From: Zoogloea dura
GTDB taxonomy: Bacteria > Pseudomonadota > Gammaproteobacteria > Burkholderiales > Rhodocyclaceae
Assembly: GCF_012927165.1 (NCBI RefSeq)
Contig: NZ_JABBGA010000001.1
Span: 372,001 to 436,000, forward strand
Length of the DNA: 64,000 bases
Direction of reading: 5' to 3'
Positions 27,188 through 35,948 of the stretch are shown piece after piece. Numbering within the stretch: position 1 is the stretch's first letter; every line of letters begins with the position of its first letter. Both the position numbers and the translations under genes were made by a program. The notes under the pieces were generated by a model. It was not told the DNA's origin. It was given only the letters and a program-made list of their open reading frames with translations, and did no database searches.

Positions 27188-27297
27188 TGGCGAGCGAAGC
27201 GCTCCTCCACGATCCCCGGCCCGTCGCGCCGGCCTCGTCCCGTGCTCTCGTTCCGCTCCGTCTCCGTGTGCCCGCCCTGTTGCGGAATCGCGAAGAC

Positions 27298-30200
27298 ATG
27301 TCCATCACCCTCCCGCTGCGCAGCGCCCCTGTCCGCCGGCTTCTTGCCGCGGCGGCCCTCCTGTATGCCCTGCCGGCGCCGGCCGCCAGCCTGTTCGGAG
27401 TCGTTACCGACCGGGCTGCCCCGGCAGCCGTTGAAGCCGCCCGGCAACACCTCGCCCGCCATCCGGGCGACCGCATCCAGCTGCGCACTCCGACCCAGCT
27501 GATGGCCGCCAGCGACCGCCAGTTGCGCCAGTGGCTGGAAGCCGATGCAGTGCTGGCGGTGTCCGCCTTCGGCGATCCGGCCCGCCGCCTGATCGACGCC
27601 CTGCCGGCCAGTCGTGCCACCACCGTGCTGGCCATGAACGGCGAGCAGCGCCTCAGCCTGCTGAGCCGTAGCCGCGCCGGCAGCCTGGCGACCTTCCCAG
27701 CCGAAACGCTGCGCCAGCTGGCCACCGAGACGCCCGCCACCGAGACGCCCGCCACCGAGGCCCTCGCCGCGGCTGCAACCCACCCGGCCGCCACCCGCTG
27801 GCTCGCCGCCCGGCAGACCTGGCAAGCCGGTGGCAAGGACAACCTGGCCCGTCTGTTCGCCCACCTGCTGGACGGCAAGCCCCTGCCCCCACCCAGCCCC
27901 GAGCCCACCCTGCGCCTGCGCGTCGGCGACCAGGAACGCCTCGACGCCGACGCCTGGAAGGCCGGCCTGCTGCCCGCCGGCCCGGCCCTCGCGGTGCTCG
28001 ACCTGTCCAACATCGAATCCGGCAGCGCCGCCGCCCTGTGTGCCGAATCCCGTCGCCAGGGGCTGCCCTGCGCTGAGGTGCTGACCCGCTGGGGTGGCAG
28101 CTCACGGGAGGCGGTGGAACGCCTGCCGGAACTGCTGGCCCCGGCCCGGCCTGCCGCCTTAGTCGTGATCCAGGACTTCGTGGTGGGCGCCGCCGAGAAC
28201 CGCGAGGCCGTCACCGAAGCCTTCAGGAAACTCGACGTGCCAGTGCTCAAGGCCCTCCGCCTCACCGAGCGCAGCGCCACCCAGTGGCGCCTGTCGGCCG
28301 AGGGCCTGCCTGTCGACTCCGTGCAGTACCGGGTGGCCCTGCCTGAACTGCAGGGCATCGGCCAGCCGGTCGTCGTATCCGCCGTGGGTGCCGGCCGCAT
28401 CGACCCGCAGACCGGCGTCGAGCTACGCCGCACCGAAGCCATCCCCGCCGAGGTGCAGCGCCTGGTGAGCCGCGTGGTGCGCTGGCAGCAACTGCGCGCC
28501 AAGGCCAACGGGGACAAGCGCCTGGCGGTGATCTACTACAACCATCCGCCGGGCCGCCAGAACATCGGCGCCGACAACCTGGACGTGCCGGCCTCGCTGT
28601 TCACCCTGCTGCAGCGCCTCAAGGCCGAGGGCTACGACACCGGCGAGCTGCCCGCCTCCGCCGAGGCCCTGCTCGACCAGATCATGGCCCACGGGGTCAA
28701 CCTGCCGGAGGACAAGACCGCCCTGCGCGAGCTGTCGCGCACGGTGCAGGGCCTCTCCGCCGCCGACTACCGGCGCTGGTTCGGCACCCTGCCGGAGCGG
28801 GTCCAGGGCGAGATGGTGTCCGGCCCCCTCGGCCGCCTGCATGCCGAGGTGCTCGAAGCCGAGCGGGCCGGGGAACGCAGCCTGGGCCGCAAGCGGGTGG
28901 AGTCGGCCATGAAGGAACTCCACCACCTCGCCGAAGGCGCCGACCATCCCCGGCGGGCCGAGGCCATCGCCGGCCTGCGCGAGCTCGAGAACGGCTACCG
29001 CGACTGCCTCGCCGACACCCCGCGGCGCAGCTGTGCCAGCCTCTCCGCCCTGGCCCTGCGCCTGGTCGGCCACGGCATCGAAGGCCTGCGCGGCTGGGGG
29101 CCGGCGCCCGGCAAGGTGATGGTCAGTGACGGCCGCCTGCTGGTGCCCGGCCTGCGCTTCGGCAAGATCTTCGTCGGCCCCCAGCCACCGCGGGGCTGGG
29201 AGGTGGACGAGGAGCTGCTCCACGCCAACACCAGCGTGTCGCCGCCGCACCAGTTCCTGGGCTTCTACCACTGGATCCGCGACGTCTTCCGGGCCGACGC
29301 GGTGGTGCACCTGGGCCGCCATTCCACCTATGAATTCCTGCCCGGCAAGGCCGTCGGCCTGACCGCCGACGACTACCCCAGCCTGATCGCCGCCGATCTG
29401 CCGGGCATCTACCCCTACATCGTTGACGGCGTCGGCGAAGGCATCCAGGCCAAGCGCCGGGGCCTCGCGGTGATCGTCGACCACCTCACCCCGCCGCTCT
29501 CGGCCACGCCGCTCTACGACAAGCTGCTGGAGCTACGCCAGGTGGTGGAGAGCTTCGAGGCCGCCAACAGCGAGAGCCTCAAGGCCCAGGCCGCCCACAC
29601 CATGCGCCAGCAGGTGACGGCCCTCAACCTGCGGGCCGAGCTGGAGGCCTCCATGGCCGACGTGCTGGAGGTGCGCGGCATCGGCTTCGAGGACGCCGAC
29701 GACGACCTGCTGGCCCATGAGGTCGGCCACTACCTCACCAAGCTGCAGGAGAAGTTCATGCCCCACGGCCTGCACGTCTTCGGGCAGGACTGGACGCAGG
29801 AATCCCTCAAGCTGATGGCCGACTCCATGGCCCAGGTGGCCGGCGGCTACGACGACGAAATCGCCCGGCGCCTGGCCGACTCGCCACGCCTAGAGATGGA
29901 AGGCCTGCTCGCCGGCCTGGCCGGCCGCTTCGTGCCGCCGGGCAAGGGCAACGACCCCCTGCGCTCGCCCGACGCCCTGCCCACCGGGCGCAACTTCCAC
30001 GCGGTGGACGGCGACATCCTGCCGACCCGCCTGGGCCAGGCCCTCGGCGCCCGCCTGGCCGGACAGGCCATGGCCCGCCCACGCAAGGCCGTCGGCACCG
30101 CCGACAGCGACGCGGTGATCCTGTGGGCCTCCGACGCGGTGCGCGACGAAGGGGCGATGGTCGCCTTCTGCCTGTCCCTGCTCGGTGCCGAGCCGGTGTG

Positions 30201-31671
30201 GAACGCCCGCGGCATCGTCACCGACGTGCGCCTCCTGGCCGACACGCCGCGGCGTGACGTGATCGTCACCACCTCGGGCCTGTTCCGCGACCTCTACCCC
30301 AACCTCCTCAACCAGATCGACCGGGCCGGGCGGCTGGCCCTGGCCGCCTCCGGTGAAGTGCTGGCGCGCCAGCACCCGGAGTTGGCCGAGGCCCTCGCCG
30401 CCGCCCTGGCGCCCCTCGGCAAGGTCGCGCAGGGCAGCCAGCCCCTCGCCGACAACCTGGCGGCGCAGGCCTGGATGGACCGCACCGCGCAGCTCGCCCG
30501 CAACGGCCTGCCCCCCGTCGACGCTGGCCGGGCCGCCGCGCTGCGCATCTTCGGCGACGCCCCGGGAGCCTACAGCGCCGGCGTGAACCGCCTCGCCGAA
30601 CGCTCCGGCGCCTGGCGCGAGCGCGAGGAGCTGGGCCGCGTCTACCTCAATCGCATGGGCCACGCCTACGGCCTTGACAGTGCCGGTGACGCCGCCCACC
30701 AGGCCTTCGAGACGGCCCTGTCCGGGGTCGCCCGCAGCTACCACGGCCGCGCCAGCAACCTCTACGGGCTGCTCGACAACAACGACGCCTTCGACTACCT
30801 GGGTGGTCTCTCGGTGGGCGTCGAAACCCTCACCGGGCGTCGCCCGGAAGGCCTGATCCTGCAGCACGCCGACCCGGCCCACCCAGCCGTCGAACCCCTC
30901 GCCACCGCCCTGCTGTCGGAACTGCGCGGCCGCTACCTCAACCCCGAGTGGCTCAAGCCCCTGATGAAGCACGGCTATGCCGGCGCCCGCACGATGGGCC
31001 AGGAGTTCCTCGAAAACCTGTGGGGCTGGCAGGTGACCCGGCCCGACCTGATCAAGCAGTGGGCCTGGGACGAGGTCAAGGAAACCTGGTTCGACGACAA
31101 GCAGAAGCTCGGCCTGCCGCGCTTCCTGGCCCAGGGCCACAACGCCCACGTCAAGGCGCAGATGCTGGCCATCTTCATGGTGGCTGCCGAGAAGGGCTTC
31201 TGGCAGGCCGACGAGGCCACCCTGCGCCAGATGGGTGGCGAGCTGGCCCGCCTGGTAGCGAAGAACGGCCTGCCCGGCAGTGGCCACACCGCGCCCAATC
31301 ACCCCATGTGGACCTGGCTCGCGCCACGCATCGACCAGGCTGACGCAGAAGCCCTCGGCGTGGCCCTGGCCCGGGCCCGCGGCGAACTGCCGGCCGCGGC
31401 TGCATCCACACCCGCCATGCCGGCGCCAGGCCCCCGCGCCGCAGCCGCCACCACGCAGAAGGCGGTCGCGGCCGCCGGGCAGAAACCGCCGCCCGCCGCG
31501 GAAGCCCCTCCGCCTCCAGCCGAGACGCCCCCTGCGCGCTACTTCGAACTCCACGCCCGGCCGCCCACCCGCGCGCCGGATCTTCCCGCCGCCCTGCTGG
31601 CCGGCGCGCCCCTGCTGTTCCTGCTCGGGCTCGCCTGGAGCCGGCGCATTCCTTCCCCCAAGAAAGGCTGA
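27298..31671 (+). CDS. secreted, membrane-anchored CobN-like chelatase subunit
   Basis: Predicted 1457 residues, a CobN/magnesium-chelatase H-type protein. The N-terminal Sec signal (MSITLPLRSAPVRRLLAAAA, cleavage near Ala30) and a C-terminal hydrophobic anchor (AALLAGAPLLFLLGLAW, near the end) place the CobN domain outside the cytoplasm, unlike CobN of the aerobic B12 pathway, which is cytoplasmic. CobN features include HLGRHSTYEFLPGKAVGL, GEGIQAKRRG, NLYGLLDNNDAFDYLGG and NPEWLKPLMKHGYAGA. A long Pro/Ala linker precedes the anchor. Upstream in-frame sequence lies in the riboswitch leader, so ATG 27298 is the start. The next two genes encode an ExbB-type protein and DUF2149. The trio resembles the HmuS-HmuU-HmuV layout of haem operons, but this one is B12-riboswitch controlled, so its substrate is likely a corrinoid or tetrapyrrole. 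Confidence 0.85.
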   Translation: MSITLPLRSAPVRRLLAAAALLYALPAPAASLFGVVTDRAAPAAVEAARQHLARHPGDRIQLRTPTQLMAASDRQLRQWLEADAVLAVSAFGDPARRLIDALPASRATTVLAMNGEQRLSLLSRSRAGSLATFPAETLRQLATETPATETPATEALAAAATHPAATRWLAARQTWQAGGKDNLARLFAHLLDGKPLPPPSPEPTLRLRVGDQERLDADAWKAGLLPAGPALAVLDLSNIESGSAAALCAESRRQGLPCAEVLTRWGGSSREAVERLPELLAPARPAALVVIQDFVVGAAENREAVTEAFRKLDVPVLKALRLTERSATQWRLSAEGLPVDSVQYRVALPELQGIGQPVVVSAVGAGRIDPQTGVELRRTEAIPAEVQRLVSRVVRWQQLRAKANGDKRLAVIYYNHPPGRQNIGADNLDVPASLFTLLQRLKAEGYDTGELPASAEALLDQIMAHGVNLPEDKTALRELSRTVQGLSAADYRRWFGTLPERVQGEMVSGPLGRLHAEVLEAERAGERSLGRKRVESAMKELHHLAEGADHPRRAEAIAGLRELENGYRDCLADTPRRSCASLSALALRLVGHGIEGLRGWGPAPGKVMVSDGRLLVPGLRFGKIFVGPQPPRGWEVDEELLHANTSVSPPHQFLGFYHWIRDVFRADAVVHLGRHSTYEFLPGKAVGLTADDYPSLIAADLPGIYPYIVDGVGEGIQAKRRGLAVIVDHLTPPLSATPLYDKLLELRQVVESFEAANSESLKAQAAHTMRQQVTALNLRAELEASMADVLEVRGIGFEDADDDLLAHEVGHYLTKLQEKFMPHGLHVFGQDWTQESLKLMADSMAQVAGGYDDEIARRLADSPRLEMEGLLAGLAGRFVPPGKGNDPLRSPDALPTGRNFHAVDGDILPTRLGQALGARLAGQAMARPRKAVGTADSDAVILWASDAVRDEGAMVAFCLSLLGAEPVWNARGIVTDVRLLADTPRRDVIVTTSGLFRDLYPNLLNQIDRAGRLALAASGEVLARQHPELAEALAAALAPLGKVAQGSQPLADNLAAQAWMDRTAQLARNGLPPVDAGRAAALRIFGDAPGAYSAGVNRLAERSGAWREREELGRVYLNRMGHAYGLDSAGDAAHQAFETALSGVARSYHGRASNLYGLLDNNDAFDYLGGLSVGVETLTGRRPEGLILQHADPAHPAVEPLATALLSELRGRYLNPEWLKPLMKHGYAGARTMGQEFLENLWGWQVTRPDLIKQWAWDEVKETWFDDKQKLGLPRFLAQGHNAHVKAQMLAIFMVAAEKGFWQADEATLRQMGGELARLVAKNGLPGSGHTAPNHPMWTWLAPRIDQADAEALGVALARARGELPAAAASTPAMPAPGPRAAAATTQKAVAAAGQKPPPAAEAPPPPAETPPARYFELHARPPTRAPDLPAALLAGAPLLFLLGLAWSRRIPSPKKG

Positions 31672-31674
31672 TCC

Positions 31675-32124
31675 ATGCACGACATCGTTTCCCTGGCCTG
31701 GCTGCACCAGGCCGTCACCTGGCTCCTCGCCCCGGCCCTGCTGGCCCTGGTGGCCGCCTGCGCCATCGCCCTCGCCGAAGCGGGGCTGGCCGTCGGCGAA
31801 CGGCTGTGGGGCCTCCAGCGCCTCGCCGCCTCCGGCGATCTGCCACTGATCCAGCGCATCGCCCGCCACCGGCTGGAGCGGGCCGATCTGCTGGCGCGCA
31901 TTCCTCCCATGCTGGGCCTGATGGCCACCATCATTCCTCTCGGACCGGGCCTCGCCGCTCTCGGCCAGGGCAACCCGGGCGAGCTGGCCAGCGCCGTCAC
32001 GGTGGCCTTCGACGCCACCGTGCTGGGCCTCGTCGCCGGCATCGGCGGGCTGGTGGTCGGCAAGTTGCGCCGCCGCTGGTACGAGGAGCTGCTGGAGACC
32101 CTGGAGCTGGAGGACGACGCATGA
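31675..32124 (+). CDS. MotA/TolQ/ExbB-type proton channel subunit
   Basis: Predicted 149 residues with three hydrophobic helices (N-terminal ~15-35; ~77-97 around IPPMLGLMATIIPLGPGL; ~108-128 around AVTVAFDATVLGLVAGIGGLV), the ExbB/TolQ core fold. The gap after the CobN-like stop is 3 bases. It probably uses the proton gradient to energise the neighbouring DUF2149 and CobN-like proteins. It is much shorter than full TolQ/ExbB, as usual for HmuU-type members. Confidence 0.85.
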   Translation: MHDIVSLAWLHQAVTWLLAPALLALVAACAIALAEAGLAVGERLWGLQRLAASGDLPLIQRIARHRLERADLLARIPPMLGLMATIIPLGPGLAALGQGNPGELASAVTVAFDATVLGLVAGIGGLVVGKLRRRWYEELLETLELEDDA

Positions 32125-32468
32125 AGGCGGCCCATCCCCAAAAAAAGCCCCCGCGCAAGCGCCTGCGCCTCTACTCGCGCCTCGATGCCCGCTTCGACGA
32201 CCGGGACGAAGACCCGCGGGCCAGCCTGGTGAATCTGGTGGATGTGATGCTGGTCTTCGCCTGCGGCCTGCTCGCGGCGCTGGCCGCCAGCACCCAGGGC
32301 GCCCTGTCCACACCGAGGCCGGTGGACAAGGGCCGCGCCATCGAACGCCCGGCCGACGGTCAGGGCCAGGCCGGCGCCGGCATGGACCGGGTCGGTGAGG
32401 TATTCCGCGATCCGAAGACCGGCCAGCTGATCCTGATCGAGCCTGCTGCGGGCAAGACTGCACCCTGA
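32121..32468 (+). CDS. DUF2149 protein (ExbD/HmuV-like partner)
   Basis: Predicted 115 residues with one transmembrane helix (VNLVDVMLVFACGLLAAL, ~42-59) and a small extracytoplasmic domain ending GEVFRDPKTGQLILIEP, typical of DUF2149. It is translationally coupled (ATGA) to the ExbB-like gene. By analogy with ExbD/HmuV it should form a proton-driven complex with the upstream channel protein. Confidence 0.85.
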   Translation: MKAAHPQKKPPRKRLRLYSRLDARFDDRDEDPRASLVNLVDVMLVFACGLLAALAASTQGALSTPRPVDKGRAIERPADGQGQAGAGMDRVGEVFRDPKTGQLILIEPAAGKTAP

Positions 32469-32498
32469 ATATTCCAGCGTCCTTCCCTAGCGGAAGGC

Positions 32499-32527
32499 TT
32501 GCACCGTCCCGGTGCATGCGGTTAGAC
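32499..32527 (+). promoter_or_regulatory. promoter of the second cobalamin riboswitch transcript
   Basis: TTGCAC (32499-32504) and TTAGAC (32522-32527) are separated by 17 bases. A dyad TGCACCG/CGGTGCA (32500-32516) overlaps the -35 box, as at the first riboswitch. Confidence 0.55.
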
Positions 32528-32540
32528 TGCGCCGCGTCAC

Positions 32541-32730
32541 AGGTGCCGAGCCCGCTTTCCGCGGGCAAGGTGAAACGGGAAGTCCGGTGAAGTCGTGAGC
32601 CAGCCCTCACGCCCATTCCGGCGCAGCCCCCGCTGCTGTAAGCCTGACAACTCTGCTTTACGCCACTGCGTGCCCAGCACGCGGGAAGGTTGGCAGACGA
32701 GGAAGAAGGCGAGCCAGAAGACCGGCCTCT
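32541..32730 (+). ncRNA. cobalamin riboswitch 2 (aptamer)
   Basis: Same core elements as riboswitch 1: AGGTGCCGAG, AAACGGGAAGTCCGGTGAAG, CGCAGCCCCCGCTGCTGTAA, GCCACTG, GGGAAGG and GAGCCAGAAGACCGGCC. It precedes the cbiM-led cob gene cluster and probably represses it when B12 is abundant. The leader from 32731 to 32967 contains no gene, only the shared motif at 32750-32767 and a hairpin GGGCGGAACC/GGGTTCGCCC downstream of it. Confidence 0.95.
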
Positions 32731-32749
32731 GACGTTGTGGTGTGGTATT

Positions 32750-32767
32750 GGCCCCGGGGTGTGGGCG
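32750..32767 (+). promoter_or_regulatory. shared post-aptamer motif, second copy
   Basis: Identical 18-base GGCCCCGGGGTGTGGGCG found at the same relative place behind riboswitch 1. Here the motif's right half can pair with the following GGGTTCGCCC. Possible expression platform. Confidence 0.55.
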
Positions 32768-32967
32768 GAACCGACCGATGGGTTCGCCCAGCCGCTTCGT
32801 CCGTCCGTTCTTCGCTCGTCATGCACCCGTCATGACCCCGCGTTGAACCGCTCCCGATCCCGGCATGTGCCTGCCCGGCCCCTGGCCACCGGTCCGTTTT
32901 TTCGTTTGTCCTTCCTGCCCCCCGTTGCCTTGCCGCACTTCGTCCATCCGTCACGAAGGGAAGCAAG

Positions 32968-33594
32968 ATGCACATCGAACCGGGGTACGTCGCCAATGCC
33001 AAGATCCTCGCCGCCAATGCCGGCGCCATCGCCCTGCTGGGGAGCCAGTCGGTCCACCTCCTGCGCCAGCCGCAGCTGATCGTCCGCAGCCTGCTCGCCG
33101 CGGTGTTCTTCAGCCTGGCGATGCAGGCCTTCCACCTGCGGGTCGGCCCATCCGAGCTGCACTTCCTCGGCGCCATGCCGATCTACCTGTCCTTCGGCTT
33201 CCTGCCCGCCCTGTTTGGCTTTGCCGTCGGGCTGCTGGTGCAGGGCCTGCTCTTCGAGCCGACCGATCTGGTCCACCTGGGCATCAACTTCCTGTCCCTG
33301 GCCCTGCCCCTGGTCGTCGTGCATGCCACCCTCGGCAAGCGCCTCGGCGCCCTCTCGGTGCGCAGCATCCTCAAGCTGGACGCGGCTTATTACAGCGGCG
33401 TGACCCTGATGGTGGGCTTCTGGCTGGCCATCGGCGAGGTCGCCACCCCTGTCTCTGCCTGGGCTGCCTTCGCCCTGTCCTACGCGGCCATCGTGGCGAT
33501 CGAACCGCTGGTCACCCTGCTCGTCCTGCGCACCCTGCACGGCCGGCCGGCACACCCGGTGCTGCGCCTCTGCTTCGCCGCCCGGGCGCACTGA
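32968..33594 (+). CDS. cbiM: CbiM-like energy-coupling-factor substrate-binding component
   Basis: Predicted 208-residue membrane protein with about 6 hydrophobic segments. It begins MHIEPGYVANAKI, the CbiM/NikM N-terminus whose Met1-His2 bind Co or Ni in solved relatives. Its presence first in the B12-riboswitch operon points to cobalt uptake. No cbiN, cbiQ or cbiO is nearby, so ATPase and transmembrane partners must be supplied elsewhere or it functions alone. CobM follows 3 bases later. Confidence 0.85.
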   Translation: MHIEPGYVANAKILAANAGAIALLGSQSVHLLRQPQLIVRSLLAAVFFSLAMQAFHLRVGPSELHFLGAMPIYLSFGFLPALFGFAVGLLVQGLLFEPTDLVHLGINFLSLALPLVVVHATLGKRLGALSVRSILKLDAAYYSGVTLMVGFWLAIGEVATPVSAWAAFALSYAAIVAIEPLVTLLVLRTLHGRPAHPVLRLCFAARAH

Positions 33595-33597
33595 AGC

Positions 33598-34404
33598 ATG
33601 AGCGGCAAGATCTGGTTTGTCGGCGCCGGGCCGGGTGATCCCGAGCTGCTGACCCTCAAGGGCCGCCGCCTGCTCTCCGAGGCCGGCGCGATCCTGTACG
33701 CCGGTTCGCTGGTCAACCAGGCGGCCACCCTGTTCTCGCCGCCCGGTTGCGAGATCCGCGACTCGAAGGACATGACCCTGGAGGAGATGACCGCCTGGCT
33801 GCTCGAACAGGCTGCCCGGCACGCCACGGTGGTCCGCCTGCAGACCGGTGACCCCGGCCTTTACGGGGCGCTGCAGGAACTCACCCGGCCGCTCAGCGCC
33901 GCCGCGATCGAATGGGCGGTGGTGCCCGGCGTGTCCTCGGCCTTCGCCTCGATGGCCGCCGCCGGCGAGAGCATGACCCTGCCTGAAGTCACCCAGACGG
34001 TGATCCTGACCCGCGTCGAGGGCCGCACCCCGATGCCGCCAGGAGAGTCCCTCGAAGCCCTGGCCGCCCATGGCAGCACCCTCTGCATCTTCCTGTCGAT
34101 CACCCTGCTGCACGAAGTCCAGCGGGCCCTGCGTAACGCCGGCTGGGCCGAGGACTCGCCCATGCTGGTGGTGCAGAAGGCCAGCTGGCCCGGCGAGGAG
34201 AAGATCGTCCGCGGCACCCTCGCCGACATCAAGCGGCGCTGCCAGGACGCGAAGATCGCCAGCCAGGCCATGATCGTCGCCGGCCCCACCCTGAGCGCCG
34301 CCGACTGGCCGACCCTCGCCCGCTCCAAGCTCTACGACCCCGCCTTCGGCCACCGCTTCCGCAAGGCCAGCCTGCCCACCGCCTCCCCGGAGATGACCCC
34401 ATGA
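33598..34404 (+). CDS. cobM: precorrin-4 C11-methyltransferase
   Basis: Predicted 268-residue SAM-dependent tetrapyrrole methylase. It methylates C11 of precorrin-4 (CbiF in the anaerobic route). IWFVGAGPGDPELLTLKG near the N-terminus is the family motif, with RLQTGDPGLYGAL and EWAVVPGVSSAFASMAAA. Its stop overlaps the cbiX start (ATGA). Confidence 0.95.
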   Translation: MSGKIWFVGAGPGDPELLTLKGRRLLSEAGAILYAGSLVNQAATLFSPPGCEIRDSKDMTLEEMTAWLLEQAARHATVVRLQTGDPGLYGALQELTRPLSAAAIEWAVVPGVSSAFASMAAAGESMTLPEVTQTVILTRVEGRTPMPPGESLEALAAHGSTLCIFLSITLLHEVQRALRNAGWAEDSPMLVVQKASWPGEEKIVRGTLADIKRRCQDAKIASQAMIVAGPTLSAADWPTLARSKLYDPAFGHRFRKASLPTASPEMTP

Positions 34405-35252
34405 ACGACTCAACCCTGCTGCTTGTCGGCCACGGCTCCCGCAACCGGGACGGCAACAACGAGATCCTCAGCTTTGCCGCCCAGTGGCGCGAGCGCCACG
34501 TCGGCCGGCGCATCGACGTGTGCTTCATCGAGCACGCCGAGGTGCTGCTCGACGAAGGCCTCGACCGTGCCGCCGAAGGCAGCCGCCACGTGGTGGTGCT
34601 GCCCTTCATCCTCAACGCCGCCGGCCACGTGAAGATGGAACTGCCGGCCGCCGTCGAGGCCGCCCGCCAGCGCCACCCGGGGGTGCGCTTCAGCTGCACC
34701 CGCCACCTCGGCATGGGCCGCGAGATCCTCGCCGTGCTGCAGGCTCAGCTCGACGCCCTGATGCATGCCCTGGCCGTGCCCGACCCCCAGACCACCGGGG
34801 TGATCCTGCTCGGCCGAGGCTCATCCGACGCCGGTGCCAACGGCGAACTGGCGCGCATGGCACGCTGGCTGTTCGAGGACAACGAGCACGAGCTGGTGGA
34901 CCTGGCCTTCACCGGCGTCACCTGGCCACGCCTCGAGACCGTGGTACAGCGCCAGGCGCGCCTGGGCATGGCACAGATCTGCATCGTGCCGGTGTACCTC
35001 TTCAGCGGCGTGCTGATCGATCGCATCCAGGCCCAGGTGGCGCGCCTGCGCACCCAGTACCCGCAGATCGCCTTTGCCCTGGGCGGGCACTTCGGTTTCG
35101 ACCGGGGCATCTTCGACCTCCTCGACACCCGCGTCGCCGGCGCCGACCTGGCCGAGGGCGGGCTGCTCGAATGCGACGGTTGCAAGTACCGCCAGGCCGC
35201 CGAGGCGGAGCACCTGCACCACCACGGCCACGAACACCACGCCCACGCATAG
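34401..35252 (+). CDS. cbiX: sirohydrochlorin cobaltochelatase
   Basis: Predicted 283 residues with two tandem CbiX domains (each beginning near VGHGSRN and an ILLGRGSSD-type loop). It inserts cobalt into sirohydrochlorin, marking the early-cobalt, anaerobic pathway. The active-site His region GHGSR is intact, and the C-terminus has an unusual His-rich tail (HLHHHGHEHHAHA) that may buffer cobalt. The gene overlaps cobM by 4 bases. Confidence 0.93.
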   Translation: MNDSTLLLVGHGSRNRDGNNEILSFAAQWRERHVGRRIDVCFIEHAEVLLDEGLDRAAEGSRHVVVLPFILNAAGHVKMELPAAVEAARQRHPGVRFSCTRHLGMGREILAVLQAQLDALMHALAVPDPQTTGVILLGRGSSDAGANGELARMARWLFEDNEHELVDLAFTGVTWPRLETVVQRQARLGMAQICIVPVYLFSGVLIDRIQAQVARLRTQYPQIAFALGGHFGFDRGIFDLLDTRVAGADLAEGGLLECDGCKYRQAAEAEHLHHHGHEHHAHA

Positions 35253-35262
35253 GCAGACATCC

Positions 35263-35940
35263 ATGTCCACCTTCAACACCGTCACCGAACAACTCACCGC
35301 TGCCGGGCGGGCCATCGAGCATGACTCCTTCGCCATCATCGACTGGGAGGTGGGCCACCACGGTTACCGGGCCGAGCAATGGCCGGTGGTGCGCCGCATG
35401 ATCCACGCCAACGCCGACTTCGAGTTCAACGGCCTCACCGCCTTCCACCCGGACGCCATCAACGCCGGGGTGGCGCGCATCCTGGCCGGTGGCGCGCCGG
35501 TGGTGGCCGACGTGGAGATGATCTGCGTCGGCCTGTCGGCGCCGCGCCTGGGCCACTTCGGCATGCACACCCACCAGTTCATCTCCGACCCGGACGTGAT
35601 CGCCGCCGCCCGCGCCGAGGACACCACCCGCGCCGTGCAGGCGATCCGCAAGGCCCACCGCCTGGGCCTGCTCGACGGTGCCCTGGTGGGCATCGGCAAC
35701 GCGCCCACTGCGCTGATCGAGCTGGTCCGCCTGATCCGCGAGGAAGGCGCCCGGCCGGCCCTGGTGATCGGCATGCCGGTGGGCTTCGTGTCGGCCGCCG
35801 AGTCCAAGGACCTGCTGATGGACGTGGCCGACGTGCCGTGGGTGGCGATCCGCGGCCGCAAGGGCGGCTCGACCCTGGTGGTGGCGGCCCTCCACGCCCT
35901 GCTTGGCCTGGCCGAAGAGCGCCAGCGCCAGGACGCCTGA
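35263..35940 (+). CDS. cobH: precorrin-8X/cobalt-precorrin-8 methylmutase
   Basis: Predicted 225 residues, moving the C11 methyl to C12 to form hydrogenobyrinic or cobyrinic acid (CbiC in the anaerobic route). Signatures: ANADFEFNGLTAFHPDAINAG with the active-site His, DVEMICVGLS and VIGMPVGFVSAAESK. The start at 35263 is supported by the preceding cbiX stop 10 bases upstream; in-frame upstream sequence overlaps cbiX and is not conserved. Confidence 0.94.
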   Translation: MSTFNTVTEQLTAAGRAIEHDSFAIIDWEVGHHGYRAEQWPVVRRMIHANADFEFNGLTAFHPDAINAGVARILAGGAPVVADVEMICVGLSAPRLGHFGMHTHQFISDPDVIAAARAEDTTRAVQAIRKAHRLGLLDGALVGIGNAPTALIELVRLIREEGARPALVIGMPVGFVSAAESKDLLMDVADVPWVAIRGRKGGSTLVVAALHALLGLAEERQRQDA

Positions 35941-35948
35941 GGATTGCC

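Noticed and set aside
27127-27297. Longer CobN-like start at 27127
   Set aside because: It lies inside the riboswitch aptamer, and the added 57 residues would precede a clear signal peptide.
29890-32826. A 978-codon open frame on the minus strand opposite the CobN-like operon
   Set aside because: Antisense to the CobN-like, ExbB-like and DUF2149 genes and riboswitch 2; composition is an artefact of high GC.
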